From the NCBI GenBank assembly GCA_046313675.1, contig JBKBXU010000229.1, forward strand, positions 1 through 7,931: a stretch of 7,931 bases of DNA, read 5' to 3'. The notes beneath the pieces are model-generated. The model ran no database searches. It was not told the origin of the DNA and saw only the letters and a list, made by a program, of their open reading frames with translations. The stretch's first letter is position 1. Every line of letters begins with the position of its first letter. A program made the position numbers and the translations under genes. This DNA comes from JBKBXU01 sp046313675. GTDB lineage: Bacteria; Bacteroidota; Bacteroidia; Cytophagales; Cytophagaceae. Positions 1-7,115 of this stretch are shown here, piece after piece.

Positions 1-741
1 CCCTCACTTTTAAATATAAACTCCAACTCCTCAAATGAAAATGATTTTAATTTGCTTAGAATTCTATCCATTTCTTCTGTCCTGCTAAAGTCCACGTACC
101 ATTTACCATTATCACATCGCAATAAACGACTTTCCATTCCTTTACCCCTTCCATTAATATAGTTGGCATAAAAAAGCAAACTATAAGTATGATGTGAATC
201 TGAAAATACAATCTTATACCTTACGTCCAATCTTGAGTTCATCGTATCTGCCACTAACCGGGTATTATGAATTTCTAAAATTTCATTTTCAAACTCTTTA
301 AACCCTATACAATTATCTTTTCTTTCTTCCAATGAGGTCGTAAACTCCCNNNNNNNNNNCCGGTGTACTAGTATATTCGCTTTTTTTATGAATATATGGT
401 ATAAAAGTAGGTGTATAAGAAGAACCTGCCTTGGAAGTTTCATAATATAAACCGCTAGATTTTGACCACCATTTGCCGATATAAAGAATACGATTAAAAT
501 TGTTTTCATTAAGTTCGATAGAATCATCCGGAACAAATAGTTTATTCTTGGGAATCATAAAATCTGGATAAGGAGGTTCGTCACCTAAGAGATACAAAAC
601 ATTCAGACTCATATCAGGGACTAAATTAAATACCCCAAAAAAGTAATGTCTTTGTGTAAACTCATCAATTCCTTCTAAGAATTTATAATATAACTCATTC
701 CCCCGCTGGTGCGAGCTTGTAGCTCGTATCCCATGGCGCAA
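1..741 (-). CDS. Partial hypothetical protein, interrupted by an assembly gap and possibly 5'-truncated
   Basis: I do not recognise this protein. The right-hand part (741-360) encodes about 127 residues including YYKFLEGIDEF, VPDMSLNVLYLLGDEPPYPD and ILYIGKWW. After the N run the frame that directly continues the first part stops at once, but another frame (from 347 down to base 1) stays open for about 115 codons with ordinary-looking protein (SLLFYANYINGRGKGMES, NGKWYVDFSRTEEMDRIL). I infer one gene whose real gap length is a multiple of three, running off the left edge. The 5' end is doubtful. The only start near the beginning of the frame is a TTG at 741, inside a -7-like promoter box and next to a REP-like hairpin whose bases would encode residues 4-14. 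The frame stays open upstream to 837 without ATG, and the first in-frame ATG is about 43 codons in. A gene fragment or pseudogene is a real alternative. No domain, signal peptide or membrane segment is visible. Confidence 0.5.
350..359. other. Assembly gap of ten Ns
   Basis: Ten consecutive Ns lie inside the partial gene. The reading frames on the two sides join only if the missing length is a multiple of three, so ten is probably a placeholder and not a measured size. Confidence 0.95.
708..730. repeat. REP-like hairpin
   Basis: GGTGCGAGCT, loop TGT, AGCTCGTATC can form a 10-pair stem on the plus strand: eight Watson-Crick pairs and two G-T pairs. The central CGAGCT/AGCTCG is perfect. The sequence just outside is GC-rich (CCCCGCT on the left, CCATGGCGC on the right), unlike the AT-rich surroundings. 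The shape resembles repetitive extragenic palindromes mobilised by RAYT (Y1-type) transposases, and from memory this motif recurs in Bacteroidetes genomes. No second copy and no transposase are present here, so the REP assignment is inference. Confidence 0.5.
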
Positions 742-746
742 AGTTA
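739..746 (-). promoter_or_regulatory. Possible Bacteroidetes -7 promoter box
   Basis: The minus strand reads TAACTTTG, a perfect match to the Bacteroidetes sigma-ABfr -7 consensus TAnnTTTG. It would drive transcription leftward into the partial gene, with initiation near 732. No TTG sits at the usual distance (about 19-21 bases) upstream for the -33 element, so the call is tentative. If it is real, the TTG at 741 cannot be the start codon, because it lies inside this box. Confidence 0.35.
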
Positions 747-767
747 CTAAACAATCAACTGTTTGAT

Positions 768-806
768 AAAAAATAAAAAACTGGCGTGATGCTTTTAGCT
801 CATGCC
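768..806. terminator. Bidirectional intrinsic terminator shape
   Basis: GGCGTGA (783-789) pairs with TCATGCC (800-806) with one G-T pair. Inside, GCT/AGC closes a TTT loop, leaving one bulged T. On the minus strand the stem is followed by AG, six Ts, A and six Ts (782-768), a convincing U-tract. On the plus strand it is followed by TTTT and then a six-T run (814-819). It lies downstream of the surface-protein terminator and may insulate the partial gene from read-through. Confidence 0.5.
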
Positions 807-853
807 TTTTATATTTTTTGCAGAATGTTGGTGAGTATTAAACTCCGCTGTAA

Positions 854-870
854 AGCCTCCCAGTGGGGCT
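854..870. other. Short GC-rich hairpin in intergenic DNA
   Basis: AGCC at 854-857 pairs with GGCT at 867-870, and the stem extends inward by a T-G and a C-G pair around a five-base loop. It is the third stem-loop between 708 and 870, in a stretch with no supported gene. It could be part of a composite repeat or of a small RNA; nothing in the sequence decides this. Confidence 0.25.
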
Positions 871-916
871 CTTGCTCATAAGAAGACCATTATTAAGTAC
901 TTCAACTATCACCCAC

Positions 917-947
917 AAAAAAGGCTGCCCTTAAAAAAAGACAGCCT
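917..947 (-). terminator. Intrinsic terminator of the surface-protein gene
   Basis: The minus strand reads AGGCTG, a T-rich loop, then CAGCCT running into a six-T tract (922-917). The 6-bp GC-rich stem begins 24 bases after the stop codon of the T9SS cargo gene. Stem and tract closely resemble the terminator at 7055-7087. Confidence 0.85.
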
Positions 948-971
948 CTTAAATATAGCTATTTATGTTAA

Positions 972-3900
972 TTATTTATTCTTTAACAGTTTTATTGTTT
1001 TTCTGTGATCATCACCGATTATCTCAACAATAAATACTCCTTTTGGCAAACCACTCCCCAAACTTACAACTTCATTGGAAATAACATTCTGCTCAATAAA
1101 CAGGCACCCTGTCACGCTGTAGACCTTTACGGTAAACTGCTGTCCATCCACAGCGGACACGCTTAGGTTAAAGCTGTCTTCAAAAGGATTAGGATAAACA
1201 AATGCATTTATGGTTTCAGAACTACTAACACTGATCACATTGCTTAAAGCTTTTGTGCCGTCATAATCTTTCTGAGCTAATCTGTAATACAGTATTCCAG
1301 CAGGTACAGCAGGATCAACAAACGTATAGCTATTTATAGCATTGCTGTTGCCATTCCCTTTTACTTCTCCTATCGTGGTAAACAGTTGGCCATCCTCAGA
1401 TCTTTGCACAAGGAATTTATCGTTGTTGATCTCCTGTGCGGTAGCCCACTCAAGCTTCACATCTGCACCTAACGCCTGTCCCTTAAAATACACATACTCC
1501 ACAGGCAGCTCACAACTTCCACCGATTTCTGCAATAACCGGTACCCTGCTGCATGGTCGTTCGTAACTCACCCGCCAGTCAAAGTAACCCGGTCTGCCAT
1601 TTTGGGTATGGGTAATAATAGCCGGAGGATCATATCTCCATGGAAAAGCATCTCCACCACCTGACCACCAACGAATATCTCTTGTTGTACCAACCGGATC
1701 CAACCTATACCCTGTTCCGGCAGGTATTTCTATTGGAGTAGCAAAAGTAATTGCATATGTATATTCACTTACCGCAACTCCATTTGGTTGACAGTTGACG
1801 GTTACACTTCTGGATCCAACCAAACCACCACCGGAATTTCTTACATTAATAGTAACGGTTTGATTACCGGTACAGTTATAGTTCATAAGCGTTAATGTCA
1901 AACCATGTAAACGGAACGTTTGGGTTGCATCAAAAAACAGGTGCATGTCAGTACTGTTATTACCCCTAGTCCCAATTCCAGTATATCCGTGTGAGGTAAG
2001 CGAAGGCCCGATGGTAGTATTAAACCATCCCTGGTCTTCTACCCAATAAGTCGTTGTCTCTGTTAAATGTGGCGTTGTAAAATTATCTCCTTCATGTAAA
2101 GAGCTTCCCCCTGCCTGGTCTGCATACCAACGATAAGGCCCTCCATTTCCATCGGAAACAGACAGGTTCATTGTTCCGGCAGTTGGAATGCAGTTATCTA
2201 CCGTAATAGGCATAACCGTAGTTAAGGTTATAGAACCTGAAGTTGGCCCGCAACCTCCCGGTGCAGAAGCAATAAGTGTATAAGTCCCCGCATCACGAGT
2301 ATTATTAAGATATGGTGTATCTTCTCCTACAAGAGTTAATCCATCCTTTCTCCACTCATACTCTGTACCTGCAGGGAATGAACCTAAATTAACAGGGAAA
2401 AGATTTAGGAATGCCGGATCGCAAAGTTGTTGGTCTGGCCCTAAAAACGGGGTAGGAAATTGATTGGTAATATTCATATTATCAGCCACAGTACAGAAAT
2501 TAAAACCACTTACCACTGAATCAACCTGTACCCCATAAAAACCTGGAGACGTTACTTCAAGGGTTGGTCCGGTTTCTCCAGCTATAAGAACACCGTTCCT
2601 GTACCATCTGAATATTTTGTTGTCATCTGAAAGGGTTCCATTCTCAAGGGTAATTGATCCAACCCCGCAAAGCGTTTGATCGGGGCCTAAATCTGCCGGT
2701 GAGCAACAACCTTTTTGAGGAACAGCAAAAGCCAGCGCTTGTGCTGCACTTGTACAATTCGTACCAGCCGTTGATCCGTAAGGTGTATTCCTGCAATTAC
2801 CTGTCGTTTGATGAGGTGCAACACGAGACTCATCCCCACCCAATGCTGTAACCGTTACATTTGGAGACAAACCTTTGCTGCGGACTAATCCACCGCCGCC
2901 GCCGCCGCCATTACCGTGACAGGTTGCATCCTGGTAATTATCCCCGCCTTTTCCTCCCCTGGCACTTAATGCTAAAGATGTAATAGAATAAGTCTCAACA
3001 TCCAGTACAATACTGCCTCCGGCCCCACCACCACCAGTAGCATCTGCAGTACCTGTATAAGGAGCAACACCATTCCTGTAACCAACCTGACCATTGGAAG
3101 AAATAATCCCGCCGGTACCTGCAATGGTTTGAGCCGTAATAATGATGATACCTCCACCATTACCTCCGGCTGTCGCATGGGTATCATCACCGTTACCGGC
3201 ACCACCACCACCGCCCATAAATATCCTGTTATTTGTGGCCGCCAGAGGGTATCCTCCTATCCCAAACATACGAGAAATCTGACCTGCTGCAGGTCCACCA
3301 TTATAAATAGCGTTATAACCCTGAAAATAAGGAGTCGCTCCTGTAGTATAACAAGGCGAAAATTCATGCCCCCCTCGTCCTCCGGCACAGACATTCGAAC
3401 CTCCACCGGCACCAGAATTATGTCCAGCTCCTGAACCCCCTCCATTGGCTAGAGCACCACGTCCAAATCCATGGTTTGGATCTGCAGCAATACCTTCACC
3501 ACGACGTGCAGTAGAAGGAATACCTGTAGCGGAAGAATACCTACCCATACCGCAAGCCTGTACACCGGTATTTAAAGCTGTTCCAGTCATTGGTGCTCCC
3601 GGACCTGGCGTATTACCCCCACCTATAAACCCTCGACCGTTCATGCTAATAGTACCCCCGTTCAAGGTCATGGTTCCTAAAACTTCAAACACCAGAACAC
3701 CACCGGTTCTTGTAGCAGGGTTCCACGGCGTTCCCTGAAGGGCTCCGGCAAGTGTGTAGTTTCCAAATTGAGGTACAGTTACCAACTGTACACTTCCGTT
3801 TACATTATATTGGTTCACAAGATTTTGAGAAAACGTCACCTGATTGCCTGCTTTTGTAGCAATAATGGCGTATTCATAATTACCCGCCCCATTATAATCG

Positions 3901-4946
3901 GTAATACTTCCAAACACATTATCATTAGCCCCTCCGGTTTCTATGGCTGCGGCCGCCGTATTTACCACTGCACCTTGCATCTGAATTACCAGAACCTTTT
4001 CGCCCACATTAAAGGGGCCAGGATTGGCAAGGGTAAAAATAGTTATATCCGAAGGATCAGATGGAGGAGGACAATCAATGTCCTGATCATCATAGGTAGG
4101 ACTTATGGCTGTAACCGCAGAGAACTGATTTTCTGCCACTGTACACCCAAGACCCGATTCCATTCTGGTTACCAGCACTTCTGAAAAAGAGCTACAACCG
4201 GCACTGTTTGTGATGGTCCAACGAAAAACATTATCACCCAGACCTAAAGACGTTATCCCAGAAGCGGGATTACCGGGATTTGCTATGGTTCCTGACCCGG
4301 ATATTAAGGTCCAGGTTCCTGTAATATTGGGATCAAATAAGGGAGAAGCCTCCATGGTAGTAGAAGCTGAGCATGTCAATTTATCCTGACCTGCATTGGC
4401 TGGAGGAAAAGTACTGGAAATAAGTGTTCCATAGGTTCTCCCCCCCACAACGGCACCAGCTATAACTGCGGTTCCTCCGCCCGGATCGCCACCAGCACGT
4501 GTAATAACCCCGGAAGACGGGCCAACCAAGCCTCTGACCTGAATACCACTTATGGTTAATTGGTCAGATCGGTTGGTAGCTCCTACAGTTAATGTAATAG
4601 TAATATGGGTAGCTGTTACATTGATTGCTGATGCAGTAATATTATTCCCAGCGGTGTGTGCCACCGCTCCAAAACCAGGTCGGAATTCAAAATTTTCCGG
4701 CACTTCTAACCTAAAGGTCACATTGGTACCCACAGCAAAATCACCATTATTGTTCTCTGTTAAAACAATGTTGCCCAAATTGTAATAGGCTGTAGGGTAC
4801 ACCTGGCATGGATAGACTGTTAGTCCCGGAGCTAAAATTGATACTTCCGCATGAAGTTTCGCTGAGAATAGGACCATCAGCAGAAGCATAAAAAGAGCAT
4901 ATCTTCTTTTTTGCCTGAATCGTGTTTTAAAATTTGCGCTTTCCAT
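972..4946 (-). CDS. Large glycine-rich, Ig-repeat surface protein with T9SS type A sorting domain
   Basis: This 1324-residue protein is probably an exported adhesin or surface structural protein. The ATG at 4946 is preferred over an upstream in-frame TTG at 4991, because it places a classic signal peptide at the N terminus: KTRFRQKRR, hydrophobic LFMLLLMVLFSA, likely cleavage after LHA (residue 33). Next come a beta-rich domain (about 34-170), a PKD/Ig-like domain opening AGQDKLTC (185), another beta-rich segment (270-430), and a glycine-rich core (430-705) with GGGGGAGNGDD and ATGGGGAGGSIVLDV. Two Ig-like domains follow, opening LGPDQTLC (753) and LGPDQQLC (835), then a CHU_C-associated Ig-like domain with YRWYADQAGG and TTYWVEDQG (about 915-972), a probable beta-sandwich (975-1140), and a fibronectin-like domain with LEWATAQEINNDKFLVQRS. 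The end (1247-1324) has YPNPF, GLPKGVFIVEI and KTIKLLK, as in type A sorting domains that T9SS cleaves at the outer membrane. No catalytic motif is seen. It has its own terminator and probably its own promoter. Confidence 0.93.
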   Translation of the reverse strand: MESANFKTRFRQKRRYALFMLLLMVLFSAKLHAEVSILAPGLTVYPCQVYPTAYYNLGNIVLTENNNGDFAVGTNVTFRLEVPENFEFRPGFGAVAHTAGNNITASAINVTATHITITLTVGATNRSDQLTISGIQVRGLVGPSSGVITRAGGDPGGGTAVIAGAVVGGRTYGTLISSTFPPANAGQDKLTCSASTTMEASPLFDPNITGTWTLISGSGTIANPGNPASGITSLGLGDNVFRWTITNSAGCSSFSEVLVTRMESGLGCTVAENQFSAVTAISPTYDDQDIDCPPPSDPSDITIFTLANPGPFNVGEKVLVIQMQGAVVNTAAAAIETGGANDNVFGSITDYNGAGNYEYAIIATKAGNQVTFSQNLVNQYNVNGSVQLVTVPQFGNYTLAGALQGTPWNPATRTGGVLVFEVLGTMTLNGGTISMNGRGFIGGGNTPGPGAPMTGTALNTGVQACGMGRYSSATGIPSTARRGEGIAADPNHGFGRGALANGGGSGAGHNSGAGGGSNVCAGGRGGHEFSPCYTTGATPYFQGYNAIYNGGPAAGQISRMFGIGGYPLAATNNRIFMGGGGGAGNGDDTHATAGGNGGGIIIITAQTIAGTGGIISSNGQVGYRNGVAPYTGTADATGGGGAGGSIVLDVETYSITSLALSARGGKGGDNYQDATCHGNGGGGGGGLVRSKGLSPNVTVTALGGDESRVAPHQTTGNCRNTPYGSTAGTNCTSAAQALAFAVPQKGCCSPADLGPDQTLCGVGSITLENGTLSDDNKIFRWYRNGVLIAGETGPTLEVTSPGFYGVQVDSVVSGFNFCTVADNMNITNQFPTPFLGPDQQLCDPAFLNLFPVNLGSFPAGTEYEWRKDGLTLVGEDTPYLNNTRDAGTYTLIASAPGGCGPTSGSITLTTVMPITVDNCIPTAGTMNLSVSDGNGGPYRWYADQAGGSSLHEGDNFTTPHLTETTTYWVEDQGWFNTTIGPSLTSHGYTGIGTRGNNSTDMHLFFDATQTFRLHGLTLTLMNYNCTGNQTVTINVRNSGGGLVGSRSVTVNCQPNGVAVSEYTYAITFATPIEIPAGTGYRLDPVGTTRDIRWWSGGGDAFPWRYDPPAIITHTQNGRPGYFDWRVSYERPCSRVPVIAEIGGSCELPVEYVYFKGQALGADVKLEWATAQEINNDKFLVQRSEDGQLFTTIGEVKGNGNSNAINSYTFVDPAVPAGILYYRLAQKDYDGTKALSNVISVSSSETINAFVYPNPFEDSFNLSVSAVDGQQFTVKVYSVTGCLFIEQNVISNEVVSLGSGLPKGVFIVEIIGDDHRKTIKLLKNK
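2890..2910. repeat. CCG trinucleotide tract coding polyglycine
   Basis: CCA, five CCG and CCA stand in a row and encode consecutive glycines in the glycine-rich core of the surface protein. Slippage by whole units would add or remove glycines without breaking the frame. Confidence 0.8.
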
Positions 4947-4998
4947 ATTTTTAGAATTTCTGACCCAACCAACAAACACACTAAGCCTCAACTATTTG

Positions 4999-5011
4999 TG
5001 TAAACTTTACA
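4999..5011. promoter_or_regulatory. Perfect inverted repeat TGTAAA-C-TTTACA, candidate operator
   Basis: A perfect 6+1+6 inverted repeat lies 52-65 bases upstream of the ATG of the surface-protein gene, where a promoter or transcription-factor site would be expected. The arms are AT-rich, so chance is possible. No clear TAnnTTTG box was found in this 170-base intergenic region. Confidence 0.3.
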
Positions 5012-5074
5012 ATTAGACCATAAAGACAATACGGTAAGAAGATGTGATTAAGACGTGATATTTAGATAAAACAG

Positions 5075-5099
5075 AAAAAATTATCGTTATCCAGATAAT
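5075..5099 (-). terminator. Weak AT-rich intrinsic terminator of recQ
   Basis: On the minus strand ATTATC (5099-5094) pairs perfectly with GATAAT (5085-5080) around an eight-base loop and runs into six Ts (5080-5075). It starts 17 bases after the recQ stop. The stem has only one G-C pair on each side, so it is probably leaky. Confidence 0.5.
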
Positions 5100-5116
5100 A
5101 AATGCACACAAACAGA

Positions 5117-7027
5117 TTATTCGTTTATTGCAAAATAGATTAGCTCATTTTTATATTTCAAAAGTCCTGAATCAAGGAGCTCCCGAACTACTTTAACGAT
5201 TATTTTTGGAGGGTACATACTAAGCTCGCTTACCAGATGATCCATTGTACAGGCCTTCACCGTAACGACTTCAACAATTCTATTCTTAACCAAACCTTCA
5301 TCCGGGGCTTCTACAAGCTTTCTTTTTTCTAAACAAACATCACAACGGCCGCAAGCATCCGGTTTCTCCTCTCCAAAATACCGCATAATCATTTGCTGGC
5401 GGCAAACATCCTTGCCGGCACAATACTCAAGCATAAATTGAGCTTTTTTTAGCTCATAATGTTTAAGGTCATCGATTTCTTTGGTATAAAATGGTGAATT
5501 CTTAACATCAATCCGCGGAGAAAGAAAAACCACTGAAGGCAGTTCACTGTGTGGATAATAACTGACGATTTGGTTTTGATTAAGGTATTCTAAAACTTTT
5601 CTCAACTCCTTTTTGTCTAATTCAGCAACAGAAGCGATCTTTTCTTCTGATATGTTCACGTAAGAAGAATATACTTCCCCCCCATAAATTCTAAGAATGG
5701 TCCTTATTACCTGATCACATTTAGGATTGGAGACCTGAAACTTATACAGTTCCAAATCATTTAAAAGTATATGTAAGTGGGATGGCGAAAAGAAGTTCTC
5801 ATTGTACGTAATTAAGCCTAATTTTTCCAATTGCTTTAAAGAAAAATAGGTTTCTTTTGAGGGAAGATCATAAGCATGCAGAAATGCGTTAAAATTAAAT
5901 TGAAAAACCTCCTCTTTTCCAGCCCCAATGGCCAGATTAAAGAAATTACCTAAAGCCTGATAAACTTTTTTTGTATGCTCAGGCGAAGGATATTTTTGCT
6001 CAATCCTTGAAATAAGAGATTCCTTATCATTTAAATAGTAAAGCAATACAGCATAAGACAATTTACCATCCCTCCCGGCCCGGCCTGCTTCCTGGTAATA
6101 CGATTCAATGTCTTCCGGCAAATCATAGTGAATTACAACCCGTACATCGGGTTTGTTGATCCCCATACCAAACGCATTGGTAGCCACCATAACCCTGGAC
6201 TTATTCCTTATCCAGCTATCCTGAACAGAATCACGAACTTTTAGAGAAAGTCCTGCATGATAACTACAAGAGGAGATATTATTCCTTTCTAAAAACCGGG
6301 CTATCTCCTGCGTTTTCTTTCGATTCCTGACATAGATTATAGCTACACCACTTACCTTTTGAAGAATTTCAAGTATTTTCTTTTCTTTATCCTGAGGGCT
6401 AATACAGGAGAACGATAGGTTGGGACGAGAGAAACTGGACTGAAACAATTTATACTTCTTGATTTTCAAGTGCTTTATAATATCCTCTTTCACATACTCA
6501 TTTGCTGTAGCGGTCAGAGCTATAACTGGAGGATTTGATAAAAATTCAAGAAATTCATAAATTTTCAGGTAGGAAGGACGAAAGTCATGTCCCCATTGGG
6601 ATATGCAGTGGGCCTCATCTACTGCCACAAAAGATATGTTTATATTTTTTACAACATCTCTAAAGGCTTTTGATTCCAGTCTTTCCGGAGAAACATATAA
6701 AAACTTATAGTATCCCTGGAGACAATTTTCCAGCGTTTTTTTTACCTCAGATCTGCGTAATTCGGAATAAACTGCCCCGGAAGGTATCCCTTTGCTTTTT
6801 AATTCCTCCACCTGATCTTTCATAAGGGCTATAAGAGGTGATATAACCAGACATAAACCCTCTTTGGCCAAAGCAGGCAGTTGATAACACAATGACTTCC
6901 CCCCACCTGTAGGTAATAAAGCCAGCACATTAGCCTTATCAAGAACAGCTGAAATAATTTCTTCCTGAAGTGGGCGAAACTCAGTATAACCCCAGTATTT
7001 GTTCAGTATATCTTTAATCTCAGTCAA
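5117..7027 (-). CDS. recQ: ATP-dependent DNA helicase RecQ, short form without HRDC
   Basis: This is a 636-residue 3'-5' DNA helicase of superfamily 2 that acts in recombination and fork repair. All helicase motifs are visible: LLPTGGGKS (Walker A, 37-45), VISPLIALMKDQ (Ia), DEAH (137-140), the RecQ aromatic-rich loop CISQWGHDFRPSY (141-153), ALTATA (III), IIYVRNRKKTQ (IV), VATNAFGMGINKPDVR (V) and QEAGRAGRDG (VI, 312-321). The RecQ zinc site is intact: Cys542, Cys559, Cys562 and Cys565 (CGRCDVC). Only about 70 residues follow; they look like a short winged-helix segment, and there is no HRDC domain. This matches the shorter of the RecQ types I recall from Bacteroidetes. The start is TTG at 7027: an in-frame stop lies five codons upstream, there is no ATG before Walker A, and KYWGYTEFRPLQEEII sits at the usual N-terminal place. 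No Shine-Dalgarno is visible. The gene lies between two terminators and is probably a single-gene unit. Confidence 0.95.
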   Translation of the reverse strand: MTEIKDILNKYWGYTEFRPLQEEIISAVLDKANVLALLPTGGGKSLCYQLPALAKEGLCLVISPLIALMKDQVEELKSKGIPSGAVYSELRRSEVKKTLENCLQGYYKFLYVSPERLESKAFRDVVKNINISFVAVDEAHCISQWGHDFRPSYLKIYEFLEFLSNPPVIALTATANEYVKEDIIKHLKIKKYKLFQSSFSRPNLSFSCISPQDKEKKILEILQKVSGVAIIYVRNRKKTQEIARFLERNNISSCSYHAGLSLKVRDSVQDSWIRNKSRVMVATNAFGMGINKPDVRVVIHYDLPEDIESYYQEAGRAGRDGKLSYAVLLYYLNDKESLISRIEQKYPSPEHTKKVYQALGNFFNLAIGAGKEEVFQFNFNAFLHAYDLPSKETYFSLKQLEKLGLITYNENFFSPSHLHILLNDLELYKFQVSNPKCDQVIRTILRIYGGEVYSSYVNISEEKIASVAELDKKELRKVLEYLNQNQIVSYYPHSELPSVVFLSPRIDVKNSPFYTKEIDDLKHYELKKAQFMLEYCAGKDVCRQQMIMRYFGEEKPDACGRCDVCLEKRKLVEAPDEGLVKNRIVEVVTVKACTMDHLVSELSMYPPKIIVKVVRELLDSGLLKYKNELIYFAINE

Positions 7028-7070
7028 AGGCAGCTTATTTTACTGCTAAAATATAAAAAAAAGGCTGCCT
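7028..7070 (-). promoter_or_regulatory. Alternative hairpin between the sigma terminator and the recQ start
   Basis: On the minus strand AGGCAGC (7070-7064) pairs perfectly over 7 bp with GCTGCCT (7034-7028), which ends directly at the recQ TTG codon. The first arm is shared with the terminator stem at 7055-7087, so the two folds exclude each other. If formed, this stem would place the recQ start region next to a helix. A regulatory role is inference; the long AT-rich loop weakens it. Confidence 0.3.
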
Positions 7071-7087
7071 TTTTAGAAAAGCAGCCT
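7055..7087 (-). terminator. Intrinsic terminator of the sigma-factor gene
   Basis: On the minus strand AGGCTGC (7087-7081) pairs with GCAGCCT (7068-7062), a perfect 7-bp GC-rich stem. Several A-T pairs inside extend it, and an eight-T tract follows (7062-7055). It begins 28 bases after the sigma-factor stop and 28 bases before the recQ start, so recQ is expected to have its own promoter or to depend on read-through. Confidence 0.85.
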
Positions 7088-7115
7088 CTAAATAAATAGC
7101 TGGTTGAAAATTATG

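Noticed and set aside
678..735. ATG at 735 inside the REP-like element, opening a 19-residue frame
   Set aside because: It is in a different frame from the partial gene, stops after 19 codons and consists mostly of the repeat sequence, so it is not a credible gene or start.
2832..3659. Possible CRISPR array or tandem DNA repeat in the glycine-rich region
   Set aside because: The similarity comes from glycine codons. There are no evenly spaced identical repeats with unique spacers, and the reading frame is continuous.
1342..4785. Plus-strand open frames opposite the surface-protein gene, and other-frame minus-strand frames at 2972-3211 and 3257-3445
   Set aside because: They lie fully inside the 1324-residue coding region and arise from its glycine- and proline-rich codon composition. 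They have no recognisable domains or start signals, and their residue bias is typical of shadow frames.
4947..4991. Upstream TTG start adding 15 residues to the surface protein
   Set aside because: The ATG at 4946 gives a normal signal peptide directly at the N terminus; the 15 extra residues would put an odd segment before it.
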